The notes under the pieces were generated by a model. The model saw only the letters and a program-made list of their open reading frames with translations, searched no databases and was not told the origin of the DNA. A stretch of 53,051 nt of DNA from JACQPU01 sp039961715 (GTDB taxonomy: Bacteria; Bacteroidota; Ignavibacteria; UBA10030), in assembly GCA_039961715.1 (NCBI GenBank), contig JABRVW010000142.1, forward strand, positions 1 to 53,051. Reading direction: 5' to 3'. The translations under genes and the position numbers were made by a program. Positions 8,083 through 16,837 of this stretch are shown piece by piece (the first letter of the stretch is position 1; each line of letters starts with the position of its first letter).

Positions 8083-9266
8083 GACGCGCTCACATCCTTG
8101 TAGAGTCGTTCAAAACCGTCGGTCACGAGGTCCCAGGAATACCGGTGTTCGACAAGCGATCGTCCCTCCCGGCCCAGCCGCTCGCGGAGCGCAGCCGAAC
8201 GCAGAAGATCAACAATGCTCCGGGCGAACGCGGCCGGATCGTCTGCACAGAGCAGATGAGTACCATGGAGCGCGCCAAGCCCCTGGGCCCCGAGCGTCGT
8301 CGAGACCACTGCTTTTCCCATGGCGAGAAACTCCAGCGTCTTCATCCGCATCCCGCTCCCTGCGCGCAATGGCACAATGCAAACCTGAGATGAGGCAACA
8401 ACGGGGCGGACATCCCCGACTTCACCAAGAAAGGAGACATTGGGGTGATGGAGCTTTGCTGTGAGGCGCTCAGACCCGCTTCCCGCAACACGAACCTTCA
8501 CGGACGGAGAGGCGCTGACCAATGCCGGGAGAATGGTGCGAAGAAACCAGAAAAGGCTGTCGCGGTTGGGAGGCCATTGAAGAGATCCCAGCCACAGGAC
8601 CGATTCCGGCTCTTCGTGCCCCGCCATGGGGCGAAAAGAGACCGTATCCACACCCACGGGAATGACCTCTGTCTGCGCCGACGGGGCAATCTCCTGAAGC
8701 CTGCGTTCATCATCGTGTGACACCACAGCCACTCGATCGAAAACCCCGCACACAGATCGTTCGTACGCAAGCATCTTCCTCAACTCGATCCTCAGGAACG
8801 AACGGACAAGGGGATTTGGATGAAGCGGAAGATAGGTGCCCAGGTTTGCAGATTCAAGATTGTGCAGGCGAAGAATCACGGGAACATCGTACCTTTTCTT
8901 GACTTCCGCCCCATACCATGCCGCATGAATTCCCTCGATTTGCACGAGATCCACTCCATCCATCATCTCAAGCACCGCTTCAAGAAGTTCTCGTGAGTGG
9001 TTTCTGCTCACAAGATAAGGGCTCGCGCGAAACATGGACCGAAGCGCACCGATCACCGATGGTCGTTTCCCCGGGTGAACAACTGCTTTGACCTGGAAGT
9101 GTTTGGCAAGCTCCTTCCGCGCCTCCTCGTCCCTCTCCGCCGAGAGACATGCCAGGCGGATATGGAAACGACGATCCGAAAGGCATTTCAGGGAAAAAAA
9201 CACATTCCTCCGCCCGCCGTCGATGGGAGGATAGGGAATCGTCGGACAAACTGAGAGGATAGTCAC
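8079..9266 (-). CDS. GT4-family glycosyltransferase
   Basis: A 395-residue retaining GT-B glycosyltransferase. The N-terminal domain has the glycine-rich PYPPIDGGRRN loop. The C-terminal Glycos_transf_1 domain has SVLWLGSLQWPPNRDSL, VRVAGSGSERL, NVSFLGEVGDVRPV, and the E-x7-E donor site in PLRAGSGMRMKTLEFLAMGK. The start is GTG at 9264-9266 (VTILSVCPTIPY), the first codon compatible with the family N terminus. The 37-nt space upstream contains a perfect palindrome (CGAAGGCCTTCG, 9269-9280). Its 3' end overlaps the CgeB-like gene by 4 nt. Donor and acceptor are unknown. Confidence 0.9.
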   Translation of the reverse strand: MTILSVCPTIPYPPIDGGRRNVFFSLKCLSDRRFHIRLACLSAERDEEARKELAKHFQVKAVVHPGKRPSVIGALRSMFRASPYLVSRNHSRELLEAVLEMMDGVDLVQIEGIHAAWYGAEVKKRYDVPVILRLHNLESANLGTYLPLHPNPLVRSFLRIELRKMLAYERSVCGVFDRVAVVSHDDERRLQEIAPSAQTEVIPVGVDTVSFRPMAGHEEPESVLWLGSLQWPPNRDSLFWFLRTILPALVSASPSVKVRVAGSGSERLTAKLHHPNVSFLGEVGDVRPVVASSQVCIVPLRAGSGMRMKTLEFLAMGKAVVSTTLGAQGLGALHGTHLLCADDPAAFARSIVDLLRSAALRERLGREGRSLVEHRYSWDLVTDGFERLYKDVSAS

Positions 9267-9303
9267 GTCGAAGGCCTTCGCGGTTGATGTGCGTTGTCCG
9301 TGG

Positions 9304-10692
9304 CTATTCTGTCGGTACGCCGGACGCCCGGGGCACGCTCGCGAGGACGGCCCAGCAGAATGCGATGATCAATACCGAATCCCGTGCATAGAACTGCGGG
9401 GAGGTAAGGGAAATAACCATCATGCCGGCCAGCAGCGCCACGGCTGTCACTCCAAGGGCACGGTGTTCCTCCAGATGACGGATCATGAACAGTCCAGCCT
9501 TGAGTTTCGCCAGGTAGAGGGCAAGAAACACCAGCAGTCCCGCCGCGCCGAGTTTGTACCAGAGCCACAGATAGGCGTTGTGCACGTAGGCGTTCGTATA
9601 GGTGAAGCCCCGCAGAGGATTGTAATACGCAAATTCGGCCCCCAGGCCGTATCCCATGACAGGGTTTCCCGCAATATGTGCAAGCACCGCCCTGGATTCC
9701 TCAAGGCGGGTCAGGAACGAAACATCCTCAAGAGCAAAGCCGGCCGAAAAAAGCCGGCTCATGAGAATCGCTGCCACCGCGCCAAAACGATCTCCAAGAA
9801 TCAGCCACGCGACACTTACTCCCCCGACAACGACCAGCGAAAGGATTGCCATCATCCTCATGCGCTCCTGCTTCCGCAGCAAGACCACGACAATGAAGAG
9901 GGCGAGGAGCGTTCCGACCCAGTAGCCCCGCGAAAACGTCGCCGCGAGGGAAAGCGAGAACAGAACGAACGCCGTGAGCGAAACAGCCTTCGAACGAACC
10001 CGGGATGCCACCCCGAGCGACGCCCCTGACCAGACGACCATGGCCATGAATAAGGGTTCTCCGGCCGTTTGCCGCCCGGAGACAAGTTCCCATGCGTACC
10101 GGATCGCGTCGAGTCGCGCGCCGTATTCGACAATATTGCGAACCGCCATCACAGCGGCAAGCAAGGCAAACGTCATGAGAACAACTGTTCTTCCCCCGCG
10201 GGTTCCGAATGCCTCCCGGAGCGGAAAGTAGAGCAGGAGCCCAGCAAGCACGAGAAGTTCGCGCGCCCACAGGCCCAGATCGTTCCCAAACAGCATGGCA
10301 GGGACGATGGATGCCGGGGCCAGCAGGAAGAACAATGCCAGCGGTCGGTCGCCAGCCGCCGTAACGAGCAGACCGTTTCGGACAGCGACCCGGTCCACAA
10401 GATAGGCAACCAGGTAGCCGTAGGAGACGATCCCAAATACGAGCTCGGAAATGCTGATCTCCGTTGTCCGCTGGAGGAACAGCACGATGTGGCCGAAGAT
10501 AATAATGCTCAACCACCAGACGAGCCGTCGAGAGAGGACCAGCGCGAGGCTTGCGGCCAGAAGGACAAGCGGAAGATAGAGGACGAGGCCTGTGACTGCC
10601 GCGACGGAGACAAACGCGGCGTTGGCAAGGAGCATCAGGAGGATGAAACGCCCCCCGGCATGCCCCCAATCCATTGGCTGCAGGGCATTCAC
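9304..10692 (-). CDS. O-antigen polymerase/ligase-like membrane protein (Wzy/WaaL family)
   Basis: A 462-residue polytopic protein with roughly 10-12 hydrophobic segments and a large periplasmic loop in the second half (FLTRLEESRAVLAHIAGNPV, MGYGLGAEFAYYN, TYTNAYVHNAYLWLWYKLG). This is the arrangement of the O-antigen ligase/polymerase (Wzy_C) family; the His and Arg of the loop (R-x-E-S-R and HNAYL) fit its usual functional residues. It would polymerise lipid-linked repeat units in the periplasm or ligate them to lipid A. Wzy and WaaL cannot be told apart by sequence alone. The Wzz-like gene directly upstream (4-nt overlap) favours polymerase. Confidence 0.87.
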   Translation of the reverse strand: MNALQPMDWGHAGGRFILLMLLANAAFVSVAAVTGLVLYLPLVLLAASLALVLSRRLVWWLSIIIFGHIVLFLQRTTEISISELVFGIVSYGYLVAYLVDRVAVRNGLLVTAAGDRPLALFFLLAPASIVPAMLFGNDLGLWARELLVLAGLLLYFPLREAFGTRGGRTVVLMTFALLAAVMAVRNIVEYGARLDAIRYAWELVSGRQTAGEPLFMAMVVWSGASLGVASRVRSKAVSLTAFVLFSLSLAATFSRGYWVGTLLALFIVVVLLRKQERMRMMAILSLVVVGGVSVAWLILGDRFGAVAAILMSRLFSAGFALEDVSFLTRLEESRAVLAHIAGNPVMGYGLGAEFAYYNPLRGFTYTNAYVHNAYLWLWYKLGAAGLLVFLALYLAKLKAGLFMIRHLEEHRALGVTAVALLAGMMVISLTSPQFYARDSVLIIAFCWAVLASVPRASGVPTE

Positions 10693-11834
10693 GAAGTATG
10701 GGGAGGATCTTTCAGGCTGAAGAGACCCCTGAGAATCCTGTATCGTTCGGGCGAATGGACGCGCAATTCCTCGATGCGCTCGCGAAATCCGAACACTGCC
10801 AGCGAGAGAACGCCAACGGAGAACACGGCCGACAAAACAAGGAGCGTTCTCTTCGGCTTTGCTTTCTTCTCCGGTGGCACGGCCCGATCGAGAACAACGA
10901 CCGATGGGAGGGCCTTTCGTTCATCAAGCTTGGCTTGTTCGTACAGCGGAAGAAGAAGCTCCAGAATCCGGCTCTGGATCTGGATGTTCCGATACAGCCT
11001 GACGTGTTCCAGGCTCACTTCGGGAATTTCCCTGATTCGCGAGGAAAGGGATTCCAGCTCCGCCCGTTTTAGTCTGATCTCCGGATGATCGGGGCCAAAC
11101 AGTGTTTCCAGCATCTCCACTTCAAGCTCCCTGAACGCCTTCTCGGAATACAATTCGGCAACGCTTCGCATTGATTCCTGGTTCTCCGGCATGACCATCA
11201 TGCCGGTTTCCTTCTGCAGATCCCGGAAAGCTTCCTCCGACCGCCTCAGTGTGTCTTTCACGCCCGCGATGGTCTTCTCCAGGAATTCCCTGTAAACGCG
11301 GGTGCGCTGAAGTCCGAGCTCGACATTGATCCGGTTGAGCGTGGTAACGTAGTAATTGGCCAGATCTGCGGCTCGTTGAGGATTGCGGTCGTACACGGTG
11401 ATGACAATGTGTCCTTTTTCCTCCAACTCGATGTCCACGTTGTTCTCAAACTCCCGGATGGCCTTTTCCATCTGGTCAACCTCGTAAAGCTCCATCAACC
11501 CAAAAGTGCGGATGACGTCTTCCTTCGCATTTCTGCTTTCCAGAATCGAAAGATAGCTGTACGCGTCCGACGAAGGGGCGGACCCGCGGAGGGGGGCAAA
11601 ATCCCGCAGGAACGCGGTGAGGGGACCAAGCGACAACCCGGCATCTTTGGGAGGAAGCACCGTCGTGACGCCCGCGTACCAGTTGGGCAGGAGAAGAACT
11701 ATGATGATCGACGCGATTCCTGCCACGAAACAGTTGAGAAGCACAAAGCGGCGTGCGCGGACGAGAAGGCCTGCGAACCAGAACAACGAGCTCTTGTCAA
11801 CGACCGGGGAAGATTGGTCTCTGTGCTCGTCCAT
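10689..11834 (-). CDS. Wzz-like polysaccharide chain-length determinant
   Basis: A 381-residue inner-membrane protein. One membrane helix sits near residues 33-52 (NCFVAGIASIIIVLLLP) and one near the C terminus (TLLVLSAVFSVGVLSLAVFGF), flanking a coiled-coil-rich periplasmic domain. Features include the Wzz-type Pro-rich entry to the last helix (RAVPPEKKAKPKR) and a GNVR-like stretch before it. There is no cytoplasmic Walker A/B tyrosine-kinase domain, so it is a Wzz or split-type co-polymerase rather than a Wzc. It probably sets glycan length together with the Wzy-like protein encoded directly downstream. It lies 5 nt after the SLBB exporter gene. Confidence 0.88.
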   Translation of the reverse strand: MDEHRDQSSPVVDKSSLFWFAGLLVRARRFVLLNCFVAGIASIIIVLLLPNWYAGVTTVLPPKDAGLSLGPLTAFLRDFAPLRGSAPSSDAYSYLSILESRNAKEDVIRTFGLMELYEVDQMEKAIREFENNVDIELEEKGHIVITVYDRNPQRAADLANYYVTTLNRINVELGLQRTRVYREFLEKTIAGVKDTLRRSEEAFRDLQKETGMMVMPENQESMRSVAELYSEKAFRELEVEMLETLFGPDHPEIRLKRAELESLSSRIREIPEVSLEHVRLYRNIQIQSRILELLLPLYEQAKLDERKALPSVVVLDRAVPPEKKAKPKRTLLVLSAVFSVGVLSLAVFGFRERIEELRVHSPERYRILRGLFSLKDPPHTS

Positions 11835-11839
11835 GGCCC

Positions 11840-13504
11840 TCAGTTCGATCCGGTCAGCTGAAGGATGATCACCGTCATGCTCAGCACAACACTCACAAAG
11901 CTCGCCGCCTGGCTGATCAGATTAAGATAGTAAGCCGTAGGATACTTGATGTCCTTCGGCACCCAAATGAAGTCGCCAGGTTCAATCACTGTGTCGGAAG
12001 GATCAAGCCACTCCCGAGTCTTGCCTTTGATGACGCGGGTTTTGCCCGCATCGGCCTCTTCCCCGTACCCGCCGGCTTTGCCGACATAGTACCGATGGTC
12101 CGCGCCCTCCTTGTAGCTCACATAACCGGGCCGGCCGACCTGACCGTAGACATACACAGTCTTTGTGGATGACGGGATGAAGATCACATCACCATCGCGC
12201 AGACGAACGTCGAAGGATCGGTCTCCCCGCTCAAACAGCGCCACAAAATCCGTTGAGACGGTCCCTCTCCGCAAGGAAGCTTCGAGATCGTAGTAGGCAC
12301 GTTCCTCTGGAGTGATCAACTGATCGTTCATGCGAAGGTTCAGAAGCGCTTCGCGGCTCAAATCCACCGGAACTCCCTGGGGAGTCGTCTGTCGCCGCTC
12401 GATCTCCGCCATGGGCAGATGGGCAGATTCTGTGAATCCACCCGCACGCGCCACGACCTCCGAAAGCCACGAACTGTCCGGCGTGATGGGATAGGTGCCG
12501 GGGAACCGCACCTCTCCCCGTACGACAACCTTGAAATCTCCGCGCCTGTCGTGAAATTCCCGCACCACGATTCTGTCTTTGTTCTCCAGCGCGATATCGG
12601 GAGCCAGACCCGCGAGAGTGAGTGAAATGTCATGAACAAAGCGCTCCGACACAGACCCATCGCGCGCAAACCGGAGAATATCGACACTTGTGGGATCGGC
12701 GGCCGGGGTCAATCCCTGCGCAATCCGGATCATGCTTACCAGGCTGTCACCTTCCCGAAACTCATACTGTCCGGGAGCGTTCACGCCGCCGTAGATGCTT
12801 ACCGACGTCTGGTCCAGCGCCCGAGGGGGCACGATCACCAGATCCCCCTCACGAAGAAACGGATTGTCATCATTGCGATGAAAGGCATAGAAGCGGTCGA
12901 GGTCCACGGTTCGATCCTGTTCGCCGCTCCTTCTCAGGACGATGCGCCTGGTGGAGAACATATCCTTGGACCGATCGGCCGACGGTGTGGCGCCGGCCAA
13001 AGCCAGGGCCTTGTCAGCCCGCATGACCGCGCTGGCGACGTAGCTTCCGGGCCTGTCGACCACGCCGAGTACCGTGATGACAAACGCGCGGGGATTCAGG
13101 AGATTCAGGGAGGGGCGGGCGGCTGTAAACGACGACCGTACCTGGTCTTTCACTTCTTTCAGGGTCTTTCCGTGGACGACAAACACACCACCGTTGGGAA
13201 TTGCCAGTGTTCCTTCGGGGCTTACCGCGAGTTGAAGGGGAAACACCGTCACTCCAGGGACCACGAAACTGAACACATCGCCGGGACCGACAATGTACTC
13301 CCGTTCGTCGATGACTCCCTCAAGGGGTGTTGGCGAGCCCGGGGGTGTCGCAGCCTGGCTGGAAAGCTTCTCCAGCGTCGATCCCAACGCTCTGCGTTCC
13401 TGACCGGTTATCTGGGAATCCAGCCTTTCCTGTGAAAGAAAAAGCACCAACAGCATCGCGAAGGACCGGGCCATGCGCCGGGGAAAGAGATTACCGTTCT
13501 TCAT
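11840..13504 (-). CDS. SLBB-domain polysaccharide export protein (Wza-like)
   Basis: An outer-membrane polysaccharide export protein of about 554 residues. A hydrophobic signal (RSFAMLLVLFLSQ) is followed by the Poly_export domain (REYIVGPGDVFSFVVPG). At least three SLBB-type repeats follow (VSIYGGVNAPGQYEF; VVVRGEVRFPGTYPI; VYVYGQVGRPGYVSY). A C-terminal hydrophobic helix (ASFVSVVLSMTVIIL) may cross the outer membrane as in Wza. The start is assigned to ATG 13504, with a weak GGAAG upstream and a 14-nt overlap with rfbB. A second ATG at 13474 is possible. The reading frame stays open to 13606, but that stretch lies inside rfbB and does not resemble the family. No lipobox cysteine is seen, unlike classical Wza. 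Confidence 0.88.
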   Translation of the reverse strand: MKNGNLFPRRMARSFAMLLVLFLSQERLDSQITGQERRALGSTLEKLSSQAATPPGSPTPLEGVIDEREYIVGPGDVFSFVVPGVTVFPLQLAVSPEGTLAIPNGGVFVVHGKTLKEVKDQVRSSFTAARPSLNLLNPRAFVITVLGVVDRPGSYVASAVMRADKALALAGATPSADRSKDMFSTRRIVLRRSGEQDRTVDLDRFYAFHRNDDNPFLREGDLVIVPPRALDQTSVSIYGGVNAPGQYEFREGDSLVSMIRIAQGLTPAADPTSVDILRFARDGSVSERFVHDISLTLAGLAPDIALENKDRIVVREFHDRRGDFKVVVRGEVRFPGTYPITPDSSWLSEVVARAGGFTESAHLPMAEIERRQTTPQGVPVDLSREALLNLRMNDQLITPEERAYYDLEASLRRGTVSTDFVALFERGDRSFDVRLRDGDVIFIPSSTKTVYVYGQVGRPGYVSYKEGADHRYYVGKAGGYGEEADAGKTRVIKGKTREWLDPSDTVIEPGDFIWVPKDIKYPTAYYLNLISQAASFVSVVLSMTVIILQLTGSN

Positions 13505-14501
13505 ACATCTTCCGGTAGTATTCCTTGTATTCACCGCTGATGATCCGTTCCCACCATGTGCGGTGCTCCAGATACCAGCGAACCGTCGCCGCAAGCCCTT
13601 CCTCAAAGCTCACCGAGGGCTTCCATCCAAGCTCTCTCTGGATTCTGGAAGAGTCGATGGCATAGCGACGATCGTGGCCGAGACGGTCTTTGACGAACGT
13701 AATCAACGATTCGGGCTTTCCAAGCTGGTGGAGAATCAACCGAATCACCTCGAGGTTCGTTTTTTCGTTTGAGCCGCCGACATTGTACACTTCCCCCACC
13801 GTTCCGCGGTGCAGGACTGCATCGAGCGCCGTGCAGTGATCCGCCACATGCAGCCAGTCGCGGACATTAAGCCCGTCCCCGTATACGGGCAATGGCTTGT
13901 CCTGCAAGGCATTGGCGATCATGAGTGGAATGAGCTTTTCGGGGAATTGAAAAGGGCCATAGTTATTCGAGCATCGGGTGATCACGGCCGGAACGCCATG
14001 GGTGTGCTGATAGGCAAGAACCAGGAGGTCCGCCGCGGCCTTGCTCGCGGCGTAGGGGCTGTTGGGGTGGAGCGGCGTGTGCTCCGTGAATTTTCCCTCC
14101 GGCCCGAGCGATCCGTACACTTCGTCCGTGGAAACCTGCAGGAACCGTTTGACTTTGAATTCCCTCGCCGCGTCCAGAAGGACGGTTGTCCCGCCTACAT
14201 TGGTCTCAATGAACTCGGCCGCTCCGACGATGCTCCGGTCGACATGGGACTCTGCCGCAATGTTTACAATGGCCTCGATCGCGTGCTCTCGGATCACTTC
14301 GTCGATGGCCCTCCGGTCGCAGATGTCGGCCTTGACGAATGTGTAGCGGGGATTCTCCTCTGCCTCCCTGAGGTTTTCGAGATTCCCCGCATACGTAAGC
14401 TTGTCAACATTCACAATTCGATAGGAAGGATGCTTCGAAAGCATGCAGAGGACAAAATTGCTCCCGATGAATCCCGCTCCGCCGGTGACAAGAACATTCA
14501 T
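13491..14501 (-). CDS. rfbB: dTDP-glucose 4,6-dehydratase
   Basis: A 336-residue short-chain dehydrogenase/reductase that converts dTDP-glucose to dTDP-4-keto-6-deoxyglucose, the entry point for rhamnose and many deoxy or amino sugars. Diagnostic residues are the NAD-binding VLVTGGAGFIGSNFV, the substrate-site STDEVYGSLG with catalytic Thr-Asp-Glu, the YAASKAAAD catalytic Tyr-Lys pair, TRCSNNYGPFQFPEKLIPL, and VRDWLHVADHC. Length is typical. rmlA and rmlD do not occur in the window, so either they lie elsewhere or the intermediate is diverted to a different sugar by the downstream aminotransferase. It follows the cupin gene by 6 nt. Confidence 0.96.
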   Translation of the reverse strand: MNVLVTGGAGFIGSNFVLCMLSKHPSYRIVNVDKLTYAGNLENLREAEENPRYTFVKADICDRRAIDEVIREHAIEAIVNIAAESHVDRSIVGAAEFIETNVGGTTVLLDAAREFKVKRFLQVSTDEVYGSLGPEGKFTEHTPLHPNSPYAASKAAADLLVLAYQHTHGVPAVITRCSNNYGPFQFPEKLIPLMIANALQDKPLPVYGDGLNVRDWLHVADHCTALDAVLHRGTVGEVYNVGGSNEKTNLEVIRLILHQLGKPESLITFVKDRLGHDRRYAIDSSRIQRELGWKPSVSFEEGLAATVRWYLEHRTWWERIISGEYKEYYRKMYEER

Positions 14502-14507
14502 AAGCGT

Positions 14508-14984
14508 TCAGTCGATGACATAGATCGACGCCGGATCGTTTTCATGCCGGATTTCATCCACTTCTTCCTTCTTCCCCCTACCCGCATAGAGCCTGTTCGG
14601 AAAGTTGAGCACCCAGCCCTCCACGGTGCCGATATTCTTGTATCCATGCACAACCCCGGGAGGAACAATTACCAAAAGGGGCCTTCCTTCGCCAGCCTCG
14701 AAGGTCACGGTATGGCCACGGGTGCGCGAGTGTTTTCGACTGTCCCAACAAACCACCTTGAAGCGCGAGGGTCCGATGAAGCAAAAGAGATCAGCCTGTT
14801 CCACGTGTTCGTGAGGACCGCGGGTGATACCGGGCTTCGTGCCTGACACGTAGCCCATTTCCGGAAAGAAATCGGCTTCGAGCTCGTCTCTCCGAAAGAC
14901 TTCGATCAACCACCCGCGCGGATCGGCATGAGGAACCAGCTCCTTGACCACCAATCCATCTATCGGACCGTTTGTAAACGTCAT
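14508..14984 (-). CDS. RmlC-like dTDP-sugar epimerase/isomerase (cupin)
   Basis: A 158-residue cupin of the dTDP-4-dehydrorhamnose 3,5-epimerase group and first gene of the polysaccharide operon. Family features are DPRGWLIEVFRRDEL near the N terminus, TRGPHEHVEQADLF where RmlC has its catalytic RG-H motif, and VPPGVVHGYKNIG with the second conserved His. It is shorter than typical RmlC (about 180 residues) and lacks its exact RGLHYQ sequence, so the product could be an epimer or a 3,4-isomer. No clear Shine-Dalgarno precedes ATG 14984. The leader is about 150 nt and carries a perfect dyad (15006-15035). Confidence 0.83.
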   Translation of the reverse strand: MTFTNGPIDGLVVKELVPHADPRGWLIEVFRRDELEADFFPEMGYVSGTKPGITRGPHEHVEQADLFCFIGPSRFKVVCWDSRKHSRTRGHTVTFEAGEGRPLLVIVPPGVVHGYKNIGTVEGWVLNFPNRLYAGRGKKEEVDEIRHENDPASIYVID

Positions 14985-15005
14985 GAGATTTTCTGTGGAA
15001 ATGAG

Positions 15006-15035
15006 AGTGTACGGATCGGGGGCCTCCTGTACACT
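15006..15035. repeat. Perfect dyad AGTGTAC-N16-GTACACT in the leader of the polysaccharide operon
   Basis: Seven-base arms at 15006-15012 and 15029-15035 are exact inverted copies separated by 16 nt (23 nt centre to centre, about two helical turns). The dyad is 21 nt before the first start codon and ~95 nt downstream of the predicted transcription start. It could be an operator or an RNA stem-loop; in the transcript the loop contains AGGAGG. Function is inference. Confidence 0.5.
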
Positions 15036-15137
15036 ACGGGATTGAACAATGCTCGACGGGTGATGCGTGAAAGGCTATGGTCGTGCAGTAACAACAGGCA
15101 GGCGGGAGTTCCTCATTCACTGTCAATGAATGCGGAA

Positions 15138-15166
15138 AATCTAGGCATTTTTCCCCCGATTGTCAA
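15138..15166 (-). promoter_or_regulatory. Predicted sigma70-like promoter of the polysaccharide operon
   Basis: On the minus strand, TTGACA (15161-15166) is separated by exactly 17 nt from TAGATT (15138-15143; 4/6 match to TATAAT). It lies just after the end of argS and reads towards 14984, with transcription expected to start near 15131. No other convincing promoter exists between argS and the cupin gene, so it probably drives the whole 15 kb operon including accA. Confidence 0.6.
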
Positions 15167-15172
15167 TCCGAC

Positions 15173-16828
15173 CTACATCCTCTCTGGCGCCGAAATGCCC
15201 AGTATTTTCAGGCCGTTTGCCAGAACAATCTGGGTCCCCCTGCAGAGCGCAAGCCGCGCCCGGGAGAGCTCCCGTTCGGGAACCACGACGCGGTGATCGT
15301 GATAGAATTTGTGAAACGCCGTCGCAACGTTCCCCAGATAGGTGGTCAGCCGGTGGGGCTCGAACGACGTACTGCACGAAACGACAACATCCGGAAAAGA
15401 CAAGAGGAGCTTCGCAAGTCCGATCTCTGCCTCGCCCTTCAGGAGATCCACATTGGCGTCTGCAAAGGCCTGCTGTTCCCCCGCGGGGAGCACCCCTTCA
15501 GACTCGGCGAACCGGAGGATGCTGGCAATCCGGGCGTGCGCATACTGAAGATAATACACCGGATTCTTTTCTGTCTGTTCCCTGGCCAGGTTCAGGTCGA
15601 ATTCGAGGTGGCTTGAAATCGAGCGCATGACGAAGAAGAACCGCACCGCGTCAGGGCCCACTTCGTCGATCAGTTCTTCGAGCGTGACGAAGTTTGCCTG
15701 GCGTTTTGACATTTTGACCTGCTGTCCGTCGCGCAGGAGCGTAACGAACTGGTGAATCACAACCTTTACGCGGCTCTTGTCGTATCCCAGCGCTTCGATG
15801 CCGGCCAACACGTCGGGAATCGTGGCAATATGGTCTGCGCCAAAGATGTCCACGATGAGCCCGAACCCACGCCGGAATTTCTCACGGTGATAGGCAATGT
15901 CCGGCAGACGGTAGGTCGGTTCCCCGGTGCTCTTGATCATCACGCGATCCTGCTCCAGCCCCATGGCGGTGGCCTTGAACCAGACCGCTCCATCGTGGTC
16001 GTACACGAGCCCTTTTGCCCGGAGCTCTGAAATCACCTCCTGCAACGCGCCGCTCGTGTAGAGGGAATCCTCATTGAAGAACACATCAAACCGGACGCCC
16101 ATGCGGGCAAGAACCGCCCGAATGTTCTCGAACAGCGTTGTTTCTGCGACTTCCTTGCACACCTGAAACGCCTCTTCCTCGGGAACGGTCAACAACGTAT
16201 CCCCGCGAGTCGATTTCAGCCGTTCCGCGATGTCTCTGATATACTCCCCCTGATACCCGTCCTCCGGAAACGGGAACGAGGGATCGAACAGCTGCCGATA
16301 CCGGGCATAGGTGGACTCGGCCAACTTGCGCATCTGCCTGCCCGCGTTGTTGTAGTAGTACTCACGCGTAACGGCGTGCCCGGTCCACTCCAGAAGCGTG
16401 GCAATCGTGTCCCCGATCGCCGCCTGCCTTCCATGGCCCACACTCAGAGGTCCGGTTGGGTTCGCGCTGACGAACTCAACCTGCGTGCGGATACCCCGTC
16501 CTCCGTCCGTTCGTCCAAAGTCTTCCCCTTGCTTCAGAATGCCTTTGAGCCCGCGGACAAAGAACGCTCCGGAAAAATGAAAATTGATGAACCCGGGACC
16601 GGCAATCTCGACTTTCGCCACCGAATCCTCATCGAGCTTCAGCGCGTTCACGATTTCCTGGGCAATGGCGCGGGGATTCTTGCCGGCTTTCTTTGCGAGG
16701 ACCATGGCGACATTCGTCGTCAGGTCGCCGTGCTGCTCCAGCTTCGGCTGTTCAAAGATGGGTTGAATGCCGGTGTAGGACAACGACGAAAGGGCAGCGT
16801 TGAGCTTTTCTGTGAGATACGCTTTCAT
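15173..16828 (-). CDS. argS: Arginyl-tRNA synthetase
   Basis: A 551-residue class I aminoacyl-tRNA synthetase charging tRNA-Arg. An N-terminal Add-1-like domain (residues 1-100) precedes the HIGH-equivalent SANPTGPLSVGHGR (121-134). A canonical KMSKR loop lies at ~372, and the C-terminal DALR-type anticodon-binding domain contains NPVYYLQYAHARIASILR. It is last in a three-gene operon after lytR_C and rsfS (9 nt after rsfS), followed by the polysaccharide promoter. Length and motifs are those of a functional enzyme. Confidence 0.97.
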   Translation of the reverse strand: MKAYLTEKLNAALSSLSYTGIQPIFEQPKLEQHGDLTTNVAMVLAKKAGKNPRAIAQEIVNALKLDEDSVAKVEIAGPGFINFHFSGAFFVRGLKGILKQGEDFGRTDGGRGIRTQVEFVSANPTGPLSVGHGRQAAIGDTIATLLEWTGHAVTREYYYNNAGRQMRKLAESTYARYRQLFDPSFPFPEDGYQGEYIRDIAERLKSTRGDTLLTVPEEEAFQVCKEVAETTLFENIRAVLARMGVRFDVFFNEDSLYTSGALQEVISELRAKGLVYDHDGAVWFKATAMGLEQDRVMIKSTGEPTYRLPDIAYHREKFRRGFGLIVDIFGADHIATIPDVLAGIEALGYDKSRVKVVIHQFVTLLRDGQQVKMSKRQANFVTLEELIDEVGPDAVRFFFVMRSISSHLEFDLNLAREQTEKNPVYYLQYAHARIASILRFAESEGVLPAGEQQAFADANVDLLKGEAEIGLAKLLLSFPDVVVSCSTSFEPHRLTTYLGNVATAFHKFYHDHRVVVPERELSRARLALCRGTQIVLANGLKILGISAPERM

Positions 16829-16837
16829 GGAAGAGAC

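Noticed and set aside
9269..9280. Perfect palindrome CGAAGGCCTTCG ahead of the GT4 gene as an operator
   Set aside because: Single short copy within a 37-nt gap of a long operon, no partner site; chance is sufficient in GC-rich sequence.
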